Source: Combretum micranthum (taxonomy: Eukaryota > Streptophyta > Magnoliopsida > Myrtales > Combretaceae). From it: DNA of 64,000 bases. Below are positions 10,422-22,920 of this stretch, piece by piece. Numbering within the stretch: position 1 is the stretch's first letter; the number at the start of each line of letters is the position of its first letter. Below the pieces are notes generated by a model. The model worked only from the letters and a program-made list of their open reading frames with translations. It ran no database searches and was not told the origin of the DNA. The translations under genes were made by a program, and so were the position numbers. The stretch is taken from NCBI GenBank assembly GCA_024138025.1, contig JAMXBD010000696.1, positions 558,001 to 622,000 on the forward strand, written 5' to 3'.

Positions 10422-13007
10422 TTACATGCTAGTAGGCTCTAAATGCAATGAGGTGGCTTTGCATGTCTTTTTATTATGGCCAAGACCCTTACACCTGCTG
10501 CACTGTAGCTGCCGTTTTATGAGGTCTACAGATTCAACTTGTTTCATCTTTGGTCGGCCAGGTGGTCTTTTTGTAGGAGGAGGAGTTACAGTAACTACAA
10601 TATCTGCTGATTCAGTCAAAAGTGGCTTATCAATGTTTGGAACAGGATTGATGGACTCAGCATATGTTAGGCGGTAAGTTTCAGTTGTGAAATATCTAGA
10701 GCAGTAATCATATACGTCTCTGTTTAAGCACTCCATTACAGCAATAGCATGACAACAAGGCAGACCACTAAGTTGCCATCCCTTGCAAGTACAGTGCCAA
10801 TTATCAAGATCAACCACAGCAATAGATTCTCCACGAACCTCAAAGATGCTACCTTGTGAATGTAGCACTTGGAGAGATCGTGCTGCCAAAGCTTCCTTTT
10901 GGAGCATTTCCTCCTTCGATGGTGTTAATTTTGTGACCCATTGGCTGAACCTATTCGACGATCATACATGTTTCCATCATCTTGACCCTCAATGTGTCCA
11001 TCATCTGTGTGATTGGCAGCTCATGTGCCTCCGAAACCCAACTATAGAACTCCTGTCCAAAGTTTGATGTCATGTGGTTGTACCTTGCTCCAGTAAAGAA
11101 TGCATTTGACCAATGATCTGGCTCGCTTTGAACGATCCATTCATATGCATGAGGTGAAATGCCCTTTATGTTTTCAACAGCATGTTGAAAAGCCTCAATG
11201 CTAGGAGCATGAGCAGCAGCATAAAAATCATTTATCATAAAGCGTCTTGCTTCATGTGAAAACTGTCCCCGTAAGTCCTTGTTGAGTTTCTCAGCAAGAT
11301 GACGTAGGCAATAACTGTGAGAGCAGTTAGTATATATCTCAGAAAGTGACTTCTTTAAATTGTTCTGAAAATCTGCAACAAATGTAATAGGCTCAGACAT
11401 TGAAATAGCAGATTTCAGTTCCTGTAAGAACCAATGACATTCTCTTCCGTTTCACAATCAACTACTGCAAAGGCTATGGGGAAAACACCATCATCGGCAT
11501 CAGCAGATATAGCAGCCAAAAGTGTCCCCTGGTACTTTGAATTCAGTAGTGCTATCCAGAAAAATTAGAGGCCGACAACCCTGTCGGAATCCCAATAATG
11601 AGGCATGGAACGAGACAAAAAGGCGATGGAAGCTCGAGTCCTCCTTTGTGGTAAAGGAAGCAAAACTTCCTGGATTAGTTTCCTTTATCTTTTCACAGAA
11701 AAAAGGTAATAGCTTATATGCCTCCTTATAAGAGCCCTGAAGCTGCTCCCTTGCGATCTCTTTTGCACGCCATGCCTGAGAATAATTCAATTGTATTCCA
11801 TACTCCCTTTTGATGTCATCAGCAATATCTTTTGGCCTATAATTTGGGGAGACCTTCAACCTATCTTTAATATACTCCCCACCCAACCTCTTGTTGCTCG
11901 ATAGCCAGCTTTGACTACAGCTCCTTCACATGTGTGATTATTGTTCATCTTCTTGATACAGATTAGTTGAGTGGTAGACAACCTTGAGGCATATATTCGC
12001 CATGGACAACCAGGGGATTTGCATTTGACTGTAACTCGGTGACTATCATTCTTCTTATATCTGTAAGCAAATCCATGTGCAATTGAATATTTATGCAAGG
12101 CTTCTCTGAATTCATTAAAACTACCAAACCTTTGATCCACACCAGTAATGGTATTTTCCCATTGCTGTGCAGCTCTACAATGCTTGTTGTCACTAGAGCT
12201 GGTAGGGATACCACATAGAGGGCTACCATCTTGTACTTCCAAATCAAGTGGGTCACTAGTGTTGGCTGTATCGCATACAGTATCAAGAGGTTCAACCATG
12301 GGAACACTGCCTCAGACACTGTTGTTCTGCTAGACCTACACAATGAAGTTCCCTGAAGATTTTAGTGCAAAGATTTCTAAAAAAAACGACGAATATTAGC
12401 ATCAAGTTTCGATCCAGAACCACGCACCCTGCATGTATGGATATCAATTAAAGCAATTATGCTAGACAAGAAAATGCCTAAAAAGACAAAAGGGATTAAG
12501 TTGCATTCAAGTCATCCTTTTGCCATATATTCTCAATTTGGAGTAAATTTTTGGCCATATAGTCTTTCCCTCTCTCTCTTTTATAGTAAACAGCATATAT
12601 GAAGATGCCATGTATCAAAAGAATAAAATAACACAAGTTTAAAGCAAACAAGAAAGTACGAGTAGCTACCTACTCAGGATGTGTGATACATTGCGGACGC
12701 TGCATCTTCTGACATTACAAAATACATCAACTGTCACCGAATCTCCAACAAAACTCACCATTCTCTTAAAATCTTTATCCTTTGAGATCGTAATAAGGGT
12801 CTTCTTGTTCCCAGGAAGGAAATACTTTAACGTCATTGTATCAGCACTACAATTGAACATTTCTGCTACTTCCGCTTTAAAAGCGATAATTCGGTGTTCT
12901 CATCAATGTCTATAGCATAGCCTCACCACCGAATAATAAAGACCCATCTTTCAGGGTCACAAATTCTCCTCCTGCCTGACATATAGCTATGATTTTCTTG
13001 TGGCCAT
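10422..13007 (-). CDS. MUG: MUSTANG-like domesticated MULE transposase (PB1-MURA-SWIM)
   Basis: Two coding exons, about 13007-12670 and 12335-10422, joined by a GT-AG intron that splits a codon cleanly; about 750 codons. Exon 1 encodes a PB1 domain (KKIIAICQAGGEFV, FLPGNKKTLITISKDKDF). Exon 2 encodes the MuDR-type DNA-binding domain near 12200-11890 (CPWRIYASRL, NHTCEG), the MULE transposase core near 11570-11000 (LIFLDST, ITFVADFQNNL), a SWIM zinc finger near 10800 (CTCKGWQLSGLPCCHA) and a CCHC knuckle (CSRCKGLGHNKKTC). PB1 plus MURA is the signature of the MUSTANG-B subfamily, retained in angiosperms as host genes, probably nuclear regulators. The frame is broken by about nine single-base losses (near 12998, 12918, 12881, 12304, 11880, 11545, 11441, 10964 and 10950), but almost no in-place stops or motif damage are seen. 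No MULE terminal repeats flank it. Confidence 0.85.
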
Positions 13008-13010
13008 CGC

Positions 13011-13999
13011 CTAACAATGATATGAGAAAATTTTTCAAAAAATCCTCATGCTCAAAAACTTCACGGAGATCATTGCATGCAGCTCCATAGGTCCGAACTT
13101 CCAACATCCAGATAACACTATGTATCCACATAACAAACACTCAAATAAACAAAGGAAAGTTAACTCGAATCTCCAAAATGAATAACTACAGCTGTATTCC
13201 TTCTATAAAAATGGTTTTAGTTCGGTAGTACAAAATTCACCGGTCAATGGAAATAATAAGATCTTTATAAAAAAATGAGAAAATAACTTTTATTCGAAAA
13301 TCATTTTCTCTTTCGTGGTCCATTTTAATGTAGGTATAAACCATGTTTTCCGTGAAGCATTTCAACTACTGAAAGAACTTTTGAATCCTCCTCCTATGCC
13401 ATAAATGCTTGATCTAGCATTTGACATGCTCATCATAAGAAAAATCAAACAAACAAGAGCCGAAAATGCAACTTATTTAGTAGCAATGAGAGATTCAAAA
13501 CTATTTCAAATGCTCAAAGCTGATTCCTTTAGCAACAGGTTTCATCATAATTTTGCATGTCACCAAAAATAACTGCACTTCCATTCCTTTTTATCCTATT
13601 AAAATATGCTCAAGGACGAGAATTCAAAATGCTACAATAATCACGCATGCGTTGATTCAAACACAACAAATGCCACGGTGTAACACATAGAAAAGAACAT
13701 TTTCTGCAAACTAAAGCACAGACTGCTTATAGAAAATGAAAATTCCACACTCTTACATAGAAGAGGCACTCCGAGACACAAACCAACCAAACACCAAAAC
13801 GAATCGCTATAAAGCAATAAACTTTAAACACCCAAATGATTATTAAGAAGCCAGACGACAGAGTTTCCCAACACAATGCATTTGCACAAAGATAAAAGGT
13901 AAGAAGTTGTACGAAATTTCCAAAACCCTAAGAATGCAAAACCCAAAATTGAAATGTAAATCATTGAGAAATCATCGATTATTTATAAAGGGGATTCAC
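13011..13999 (-). other. 5'-UTR intron of the MUSTANG-like gene
   Basis: On the minus strand, donor CCAAAG|GTGAAT at 14000/13999 and acceptor TTGTTAG|GCGATGG at 13011/13010 place an intron just 3 bases before the start codon at 13007. The upstream exon (14000 to about 14130) is CT/GA-rich leader sequence. Inferred from splice consensus only. Confidence 0.5.
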
Positions 14000-14162
14000 C
14001 TTTGGGTGCACCAGAGCCGAAGAAAACCTTTCAGCTCAGTGGTTCCTTCCGTCTCTCTCTCTTCTCTCTATTTCTATCTATCCCCTTGCGCTTGCAAAGG
14101 ATGTGGGGAGAGAAAGGGACAAAAAGTGTAATTGTTTAAAACGAATCGTATTGGGTGAAGAA

Positions 14163-14170
14163 TTTTATAG
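14163..14170 (-). promoter_or_regulatory. TATA box of the MUSTANG-like gene
   Basis: Minus-strand CTATAAAA lies about 30 bases before the expected transcript start near 14130, upstream of the pyrimidine-rich leader and the 5'-UTR donor. Confidence 0.5.
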
Positions 14171-14770
14171 TGAAAGGGGATTTTCTTAATGAAAGGACAC
14201 CGTTGCCCTAAAGACATTTTTTATTAAATCTTTGAAACATGGGTAGTGATGATTGGATGCTAGATTCCTCCTCCAAAACTTGTACTTTTCTAATCTTTAT
14301 TTTTTTTTTTTCCCAAAAAGAAGCATTACTTCATCCAAACGACAAGTAGCTCAACATCCTTTGAGTCATGTGGCATGATGAGCTAATTTCAGCTTGGCCA
14401 AAAGTTATGAGAGATTGAAATCCCAATAACATAGATTATGAATGTGAATGATTTGAATCGAGATGATATGGTATCAAGTTCGATACAATTAAACTCGATT
14501 ATTACTATATAAATGAATTAAATTAAAAAATAAATTTGGATTTGAGAATTTAATAAGGTTTTTGTTGAACTTGTATATTCAATATGCTTTTTGGTGAGAT
14601 AATATACTACACAATTAACTATTTAATTATGAAAAAGTGCACTTAACTAGTCAAATAATATGATTGTGGAGATTATGCAGGTTTTTAGCCGGGACAAAAT
14701 TCTCAAGCACAGCTATGGTCACAAGTTAAATTAAGAGTTAGACTGCTTCATTCACTAAGGTGCAGTATAC

Positions 14771-15055
14771 TCAAGACCAAAGCTCAATAAGCCTAAAAAT
14801 GCAACGTCATTAATCGATGGTCACGTCGAGGGCTCGATGAGTCCACTTCTTAAGACGCCACAAGCTCAAAGTCTAAAACTCGATAAATTAAAAAATGCAC
14901 AATCTTGATCGAGGGTCACATTGATGACTTGACATATTAAATGGTTAAGGCGCAATAAGCTCAAATCCAACACTCGACAAACTTAAACATACACAGCTCT
15001 ATTCGAGGGTCAAAACCAAGACGTGACGAATGTTGGGCGCGACAAGTTTGAGGTG
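14771..15055. repeat. Degenerate 95-bp tandem repeat, three copies
   Basis: Copies start at 14771, 14866 and 14961, exactly 95 bases apart, each opening with TCAA and AACTCGATAA- or GCTCAATAA-like text. Each unit holds an ATTCGAGGGTCA-like block and a GCGCAATAAGC-like block. A partial fourth copy may follow near 15061. Copies are perhaps 60-70% alike by eye. Confidence 0.6.
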
Positions 15056-15229
15056 CAATAAGTTTGAATTTAGTAAAGACTTGGTCGATGACTAAAATAA
15101 AGGCACAACACTTTGTGGTGCAATAAGCATTAGGGCGCGATAATTTAAATGAATGAACCGATGTGGCAAAAAGAGTCGTTGAAGCGCATTTGATACTTAG
15201 TGACTTAAAGACGTTATCTCTAACGGATA

Positions 15230-15280
15230 TTCAAATTTTTGAAGGCTATAAATACTTTGTCATTGAGAGATTCAAAAAAT

Positions 15281-15314
<34 letters not shown>

Positions 15315-15800
15315 AGTGCAAAAGTGAAAAAGAGCTTTGATTTGCGAATGAATAAATCATTTTTTTTCTTCTTCTCTTATTCTTTAACTTGTAAATATCT
15401 AGAAAGAGAGAGAAAAATATTCTAGCACTTTGCTCTTATATTTGCTATCTATTAGAGAACATCTAGAGAGAGAAAGAAAATATTTTATTTCTTCTGTGCT
15501 ATAAAGCAGTGTTTTACTCAGCTTGAGCATGTATTTGTAGTGATAAATAAAATGATTGTGAAGTCCTCGATTGGTGATATTGGTGGATCATAGAAAGTAA
15601 GAAGTGGGTCAGACTCCACGTTAAGTCTAGACTTAAATTTTCTATCCTTTTCTCTTTTATATTTCATATTATAATATGCTCCTATTAAAGTTAATTGTGA
15701 TATGTTGCATTAAAATTAATTGATTGAGCTTTTTAAGGCAAATACTCAATCCACTCTCCCTCCTCCGCTTAAGTATTTTCTAGTGTGTTTTCACATTTTC
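15230..15800 (+). other. LTR-like fragment with TATA box and (GA)n
   Basis: GGCTATAAATAC at about 15244, a (GA)n microsatellite at 15282-15311, then a U5-like stretch (GACTCCACGTTAAGTC near 15613) and CAATCCACTCTCCCTCCTCC near 15748. This order resembles the R-U5 and leader parts of plant copia LTRs. No clear ends, target duplication or coding sequence. The 95-bp repeats just upstream could belong to its U3. Confidence 0.3.
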
Positions 15801-16729
15801 AATTTTTAGTTGATTTTATCTTAAATATAATAAATGCATACCATTAGATATAAAGGGAAAAAAAAGTCATGAAAATAGGGTTTAAAAATGGAATAATCAT
15901 AACTTTTTTATATAAAATATAAAAAGCTCGAATAGATTTGTATGTTGTTTATTTCAAGGAAAATGTCTTGTATTTACCCTGTTTGTTTTAAGATAAATAC
16001 TTTATAGAAAACAATTTTCTTTATTTATTTATTTATTTTTTGCTTATTACATGGAAAAGACACTTTAAGTAGAAAATATTCTCCCTTATAAGGGAAAATA
16101 ATTTCCACTAAAGAAAAAATCCTAATCTTTTTGAGAAAAATGATTCACTCTTTTCAAAATGGAAAATCATTTTATGAATCAATCTTTGCAATATTTTAAC
16201 TTTAGTAACTTCTTATTTATTTGAATTTTATTGTAATTAACAAATAAATTATATTTTAAACATAAAAAATAATTTAATGGAGAAAAGAAAAATATGAATA
16301 ACCATTAAGAAATTATAAATATCAATTGATGGTTTGTAAATAAATGTTATAAAATAATTTATATTTTATACTTTTAATTTAAATAAAATAATTTGGCATA
16401 ATGTACTTATTATAGTAACTTGCTAATAATAAATCATTTACATATGATGATGTATTACATAACATTGGTATCTTAAACATCGGAAAATTCTTTTGACATG
16501 TCTTTGTAAAAGCAACTAAACATATGAACGCATATTTTGAACCTTCTAAGTGACATTTCTAATTCATGATTTTGTGATTGTCATATCTCATTACTGGGTG
16601 CAACATTAACGATTTGTGAGTCATTCACATCAAAAGGTATATGTAAAATAAGTTATAGAAATGTAGGTAATGGAAGACCCATCACATTTTGCTTCATATT
16701 AGAAGGTTCATCACATGTTATATCTGTTA
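15801..16729. other. AT-rich DNA with weak copia linker remnant
   Basis: Mostly AT-rich filler. On the minus strand, the 150 bases just below 16734 can be read as a continuation of the copia frame that stops at 18268, separated from it by the solo LTR, but the match is weak. No reverse transcriptase is seen. Confidence 0.3.
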
Positions 16730-16734
16730 GATTC

Positions 16735-18262
16735 TCTTAAAATAGGTTTTGATGATAACAAAAGAGTAAAAGTGATAACTAACGATTTCTTTAAGTGTGT
16801 AGCATCAAGTTAAAGAGAAAGAAGAAATATGATGAGAAGTATTCGAAATCCAGAATGTTTTCCAGAAGGTTGCGTTAAGGATAAAGAATTTTTCCAAAAA
16901 TCCAGAACCTTTCACAGAACCTTTCACTGCACTTTTGACAGCAGCTCTATATCACGTGATTTTCACTGTCCATCTTCTCCAACTTGATGTAAATCATTCC
17001 AGTTCGGTACAAAAACGAATCTTGAAGACCCAACTCCGAGTAAATGAGTTTATTTGGGTAATATACTCATTTATTCCACTTAGGTTGGTTTAATCCAAGG
17101 GGATTTAATGTTTTCATCAAAGTTTCTCTCTCATCAATGTCTTCAACGATGGAAATCTTCATGAATAGTATCAGACTTTGTTTGGACCGATTCTACACAT
17201 TTTTCTCTTTCAAGATAAGTGATTTATCAGTATCTATAATGTCCAAGACATCTATTTTCATGGGATTTTGTCTAGAAGATTAAAAGAAGATAAATGTTAT
17301 CTTAGATAGGATGAGGAAGAAGATCACGATGAACAACAATAACAAATAACAACTATTTTTTTTTTAACGAAAATCAAACAAGGCTTATCATCATCCTTCC
17401 GTTACAGAATTTGAATTTGAAAAAGGATAAAGCTCACAAGATTTCATTCGAGGAATATAAGGAAAAGCCCATCCACAACTTGCAACCAATTTTGAAGATC
17501 ACAACAGAATTTGAATTTAAAAAACAGATAAGGAAGAATAGATTTTAGCCAATATATTTGGAATATGAATCTATCCTCCAAACAAGTGCTTGAACGTTAT
17601 AAGAAGATGAAGGATATATGAGTTACACAGAGAGAGAAAAAGAAAAAAGTCGAAGGAAAAAGAAAAAAAAAAGCTGATACTATTCACGCACAAAAAAAGA
17701 AGCTATTTTTTCTTACCCAGAATTATAGAACAAAACCCAGAACAAAATCCAGAAGTTTCATTTTGCCTAGAATATTCATAATTTTTCTTATGGTTCAACA
17801 AGCAAGCTGATCTCTTAGCTTTCATTTTTTAGCTTTGTGATTTAGATATTTTATCTTGTAAGAAGGAACTTGTTGTTGCCTTTCTTTTGATAGTTAAGTT
17901 ACAAGTTTAGACTCTGTAGATCGGTTGTGGCTAAAGGATAGCTGTGAGAATCGAGCAGAGAGAATTGTACAAGCTTGTAATTGATTTTATTAGATATAGT
18001 GGAACAAACCTGAAGGATAACGGGGTCCCTGGCTCGGAGCTGGAAGAGTGGACTGACGCACAAGGCGGAACCACTATAAATATTTGCCTGATTTTCTTAT
18101 CCCTTCTCTATTTATATTTCCATAGTTTATGTTATTGCTGTTTAATTGTTCATATTGTTCTCTTAACTTAAAATCAAAGGGGATTGTTTTTAAAAGGCAA
18201 AAATTTTAATTTTCTGAAATAATCAATTCAACCCCCCTTCTTGATTATTTTCGGGACCAACA
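16735..18262 (+). mobile_element. SIRE-like copia solo LTR
   Basis: 1528 bp, starting TGTTAGATTCTC and ending GGGACCAACA, with a perfect 5-bp target duplication ATATC at 16730-16734 and 18263-18267. TATA-like ACTATAAATATT lies near 18075. No internal domain adjoins it, so it is a solo LTR left by recombination between two LTRs. The copy at 55650-57095 is the same family in reverse orientation. It is inserted in the minus-strand copia remnant. Family assignment rests on LTR length and style and is inferred. Confidence 0.85.
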
Positions 18263-18267
18263 ATATC

Positions 18268-20485
18268 AGCTACATCAAACTCCATAAATTTAGTAGTCTC
18301 AGGCAACAATCTTGGTACCATGGCTAGGAAAATAGAACATATACTACCTTTAGGATGTTGAGGATAACCAATAAAATAACATGGAATAGACCTTGTATCA
18401 ATAGTTTCTCAAATGGGTTATATATCCTCACTTCAGCTAGACAAACCCAAACATAAAAGTGATTCAAACTAGGTTTCTTATTGGCCTATAATTCAAAAGG
18501 AGTTTTAGGAATAGATTTGCTTGGAACACGATTAAAGGTATGCAAAGCTTTCTTAATGGCCTCACCTTAAAGAAAGGTAGGTAAATTGGAAACGGCTCAT
18601 CATATCTTTAAGGGTGCAGTTAAGTCTTTCAACAACACCATTTTGTTAAGGACTTCTCGGCATAGTATATTAGGCAACAATCTCACACTCTTGTAAATAC
18701 TTCGCAAATAGACTCATATACTGCCTTGTATCACCATGTTCACTATAATATTCACCAACGTGATCAGATCTCACAATTGTAATAACTTTCCTTAATTTTT
18801 TTTCAATCTTAAGCTTGAAAACTTTATATTTTTCAAGAGCATCAGGTTTTTCATATATAAAATAAATATAATCATAATGGGAAAAGTCATCAATGAAAGT
18901 AAGAAAATATTTATTACTACACCATGTGGGAATGTAAGGTCCACTAATGTTAGTATGGATTATCTCTAAAAGATCTGAACTACGAATTCCACCTTGTTTT
19001 TCAATTTTAGATAGTTTTCCCCTGATGCAATCAACATAAGTTTCTATATTACTAAAATCAAGGGAAGGAAGAATTCCTTCTTTAATTATCTTTCGACTCT
19101 TTTGTTAGAGATGTGACTTAACCTTTTATGCCACAACATTGAAGATTTTTTATTAATTAAAGGCCTTTTAGACATAGTGTTTTCAACACTCAAAGAAGCA
19201 TATTCATTATTGTTGGCTAAGCACATCATGTATAATCCATCATTCAAAGCACCATGACCAATGATTTGAGAATTTAAAAACAACTCAACTTCTCTGTTGA
19301 TAAAAATAAAAGAATATCCTATTTTATCCAACAATGAAACAGAAGTTAAATTTCATCTAAAAGTTGGTACATAAAAGATATGTTCTAAAATAAGTTGAAA
19401 ATTAGTCCCTAAATTTAAACAAATAGCTCCTACAAATTCGACATCAACTTCAACGTTATTTCCTACTCTCAATTTAGCTTCATGATCACTTGGTTTCCAC
19501 TTCCTTATGAACCCCTACAAGATAATTGCAACATGGACAGTAGATCCACTATCAATCCACCAAGAATTAATTGGAACATTAACTAAGTTAGATTCAAAAC
19601 AAACAAGGGGTAATGAGTTACCATTTTCTTTATTTTTCTTTTCTAACCAAGAAGTAAATCTAGCGCATTCACTCTCCTTATGTCCAGGTTTCTTACAAAA
19701 GAAACACTTAACATCTTTCTTAATGGCAACTTTAAGACCTCTTACATGAGTTGTGTGACTACAATTTTGCCTCTTAGATGCCTAAACTTTCTTAAAGATA
19801 TAATGAAAAGTTTTTTTTTTATTATTATTATAGATATCCTATCTTTTGTGAAAAGTTAGTTTATATTAGGAAACTACAAGAGTACTTTCGCTCTTTTCTT
19901 TTTTTAGCTTCTCTTCCTCAGCAACACAATTAGAAATTAGGTCACTAATCCTCCAAGTTGAACTAAGAGTATTATAAGTTGTTTTAATTTGACCAAAATC
20001 AGGTGGTAAAGAATTAGGGGCATGACTTACTATGAATTTATCAGGAAGGGAAATTTCAAAGTTTGACTTTTGATTGAATGTGGACCATTTTGAGGATATA
20101 TTCTCTAACCCTCCCATCTTTTCATACTTCATATTTGTTAGTTCACTTGATAGGCTTCCTACCTCAGCAATACTAGAGGTTCGGTACATATTTCCCACAA
20201 TAATAAAAAATTCTCTAACATTGTTGGTCTTAGGTAAGTCGCTAAGCACATGCTCAGATATAGTAGTTTCATGGCCACAAGACTTAATCTATTAGATCTT
20301 TCCCACCTTGCATACAATTCCTTTTGCTTCGTAGAACTATCATCAATTAGTTTAACAGGCTCATTTTCAAGTAAAGACAGGTCAAGATTGACAATATCCA
20401 AAACAAACTTAATGTCTTGTTTCCACTTCTTGTAATTAGCACCTTTGAGAATTTTAATGGTAGTAATATTATTGTTTACATCCAA
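18268..20485 (-). pseudogene. Ty1-copia gag-PR-integrase remnant
   Basis: Read from 20485 downward: gag with GANYKKWKQDIKF near its start; a CCHC knuckle CFFCKKPGHKESEC near 19700; protease WWIDSGSTVHV near 19560; a pre-integrase segment LWHKRLSHIS near 19105; integrase with FIDDFSHY near 18880 and QNGVVERLNCTLKDMM near 18600. Knuckle and protease motifs are intact, but several stops and frameshifts (near 20270, 18700 and 18650) break the frame. RT and RNase H are missing, as are recognisable LTRs and primer site. The frame stops at the solo LTR insertion (18262). A truncated, dead element. Confidence 0.8.
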
Positions 20486-22590
20486 ATTAACTATAAATCA
20501 CAATATGAATGCAACAAATTAATAAATTAAGCACTTAGCTAATTCCTTAAAAAAAATAAAAAGAAAAACTCATATGGTTTTAATAACTTAACTTGGTTGG
20601 TGATGTTCACTTTAAAGATCAAATACGAACAATGAAGTCGGGTTTTTCAAAAAGTAATAAATTATACTAATAAGTTCTGTTTAAGTTTGTTCGTAACTAC
20701 CAATATAGGCAAGCACACCTATCGAAGTAGCATATAAAATATTAAGTCGTATTCCTTGGGAATCGTTACTCTTAATCTATTATCCAGCCACATAAAAGCT
20801 CATCAAAACATCATGAACAAAAATACTAAGCTAAGGTTAATTCTGATTATATACATGTTTTCAGGTTAAAATTATAAGATAGGTCTGTTAATGCAAGAAT
20901 GGGCTTAAATTTGCTTTACAAAGTCTTTATCATGTGATTTCTTAACAAACTCAACAAGTTATTTGCAGAGTATACTTGTACTGTTGGATTCTTTAAGACA
21001 AGTTAAAGCCTCTCTCAAAGTCAAGAACTCTAGATCTAGATTAGACTATCAAAATCTTTTTACAAGCTATTAGCAACCTAGACCCATATAAAGATTAAAA
21101 ATCATTTGATTAAAACCCATTTTAATGAATTTAAAATCAACTAACAGAAAGTTGCACCATCCATATCTCTAAGGAATTATGAGCAATTTTATTAGCAACA
21201 TAGATTTATTAAGAAAAACGATTTTAGAATTTGTTTAGTTAAAATCAGACATGAATCTACATGGTGCACTCACATAAACTCATGAATTAAGGTTTGAGCT
21301 ACTAATTATACACACCCAAGCAATATTCAATTAAAACATATTGAAATCACATATATTAGGTCTTAGATTCACAAACCCTAAGTTAAAATGATTATTTCTC
21401 CATGGATATGAACATTAAATACGAATTCAAGAGAAATAATATAAAATAAAGATTAATATTACTGATTAAGTACAAAATCTTACAAAAACAGATGTCGAGT
21501 TAAAATGGATTTACCTAGAAAACTTGAAATTCTCGTAAAAGAAAAGTTTCTCTCACTAAAAATTCTCATTTTACTCTATTTTACGTTAGAAATTTGTTAC
21601 ATAGAGTACAATATATTGCTACAACGTTTGTGCATGTGTATTTATAAGTGTCAGACACATAAATCATGAAGATTTTATTCGCTAACGCAGTAGATTCTTT
21701 TGAACAAACTTATAAATCTTCACAAGTGTTATTTTAGGATAGGGTCACTTTTCGCAGTTAGAACCGTAGCCTTGAACGTTGGTTGCGGAAGAAGCTATAT
21801 TCTTCTCATCAAAAGCACGGTTTGTCTCAGCTTAAACTACGGGTATAATCGTAGGTGCGGTTTAAGGCTCGATTCACACTTTTGCCTTGTATTCTTACCC
21901 TTGGTTTATTCCTTGAAGGCACGGTTAGATTCTGTCTTCAACTATTATTGTTATTTTGTTCCAAATCTGGTTCAAATCACTTTTTTTTCCTTCTTTTTAT
22001 GATCTTAGGAGCTAAAAATTAACACTTAAATAATAATAGCACATATTTATGGGAGTTTACCAAATAAATGATTAGATAAAGCATGAATTTCTATAAGTTA
22101 AATAAAATATAAATGACTTATCATTACTCGAGAGTCCAATGCATCATTTACAAAGCCCCTTTGGACAGGAATGTAACATGTATTAGGATCTCCCTATGTG
22201 AAGTGAACCAATGCAAATACATAAACTTTTGAAAATTTCTCCTTTGGGAGATTAATTTTCTAAGCCTATGTATTCCCACATAATGCTCCACTCTATTCTT
22301 AAAATTAGTGTATATAAACACCCCCTTTGGGCATGTAATTATATATAATAATTTCAAGTTAAGCACCATTGTATATCATAAGGCAATTATATAAGTTTAA
22401 ATGAATAGACCACTTTCGTAGCAATATTCCACTTCTACCTATAAACTTATTGTTAAATAAAATTTGCACAAATCACTAAAAGTGCATCTAATCATGTAGG
22501 TGCACTTAAAATATATTCATACATGGTGCTTTTACACACATGCAAGCTTAAATATAATTGCACTCTTATCACAAATCAAGATTCACACGT
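20486..22590. other. AT-rich repeat-derived DNA, unclassified
   Basis: No coding sequence or primer-binding site was found. A segment near 20700-20760 (AGGCAAGCACACCTATCGA) has the look of a common plant repeat but I cannot name it. The 22140-22370 stretch is also repeat-like. The open frame at 21700-22002 resembles no protein. Confidence 0.35.
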
Positions 22591-22599
22591 AAATATATG

Positions 22600-22866
22600 T
22601 AGGATTTTTAGATTTTTTATTATCTAGTCAATGTTTTATTTTTTTGTTAAATATTTTTTTATTTTTTCCTTTATGGTATCAAGTTTTTTATGGAAGATTT
22701 AGCTAATCATTTTTATAGAAGATTACGCTAGTCTTTTAATAGGTGATTTTTTCTTCCTTGTATTTTAACCATGCTTTCTTTCCTTTCTTGACTAGACTGT
22801 ATACTTGTATATATTTTTCCCTCCAACCAATGAATAAAGGTATGAGAGATTACTATCTTTTTTTTT
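22600..22866 (+). repeat. Probable 5' LTR of the plus-strand copia remnant
   Basis: AT-rich sequence with AATAAAGG near 22834, ending just before a primer-site match. The start near 22600 (TGTAGGATTTTTAG) is a guess; no partner LTR remains to define it. Confidence 0.35.
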
Positions 22867-22867
22867 A

Positions 22868-22880
22868 TGGTATTAGAGCC
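22868..22880 (+). other. Primer-binding site of the plus-strand copia remnant
   Basis: TGGTATTAGAGCC, one mismatch from the initiator tRNA-Met complement, lies between the LTR-like sequence and gag. Confidence 0.6.
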
Positions 22881-22920
22881 TGGTCGATTTCTCTCATTTT
22901 TCGACTAAGGTAGAATCATT

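Noticed and set aside
10426..10677. Plus-strand open frames over the MUSTANG-like gene (also 10783-11067, 11522-11731, 12148-12333)
   Set aside because: Antisense shadows of the minus-strand transposase-derived coding sequence.
10422..13007. An active MULE transposon around the MUSTANG-like gene
   Set aside because: No long terminal inverted repeats or 9-bp duplications were seen, while a PB1 domain, introns and a TATA promoter fit a domesticated host gene.
21700..22002. 100-codon open frame
   Set aside because: No recognisable domain, no splice or promoter context, in repeat-like DNA.
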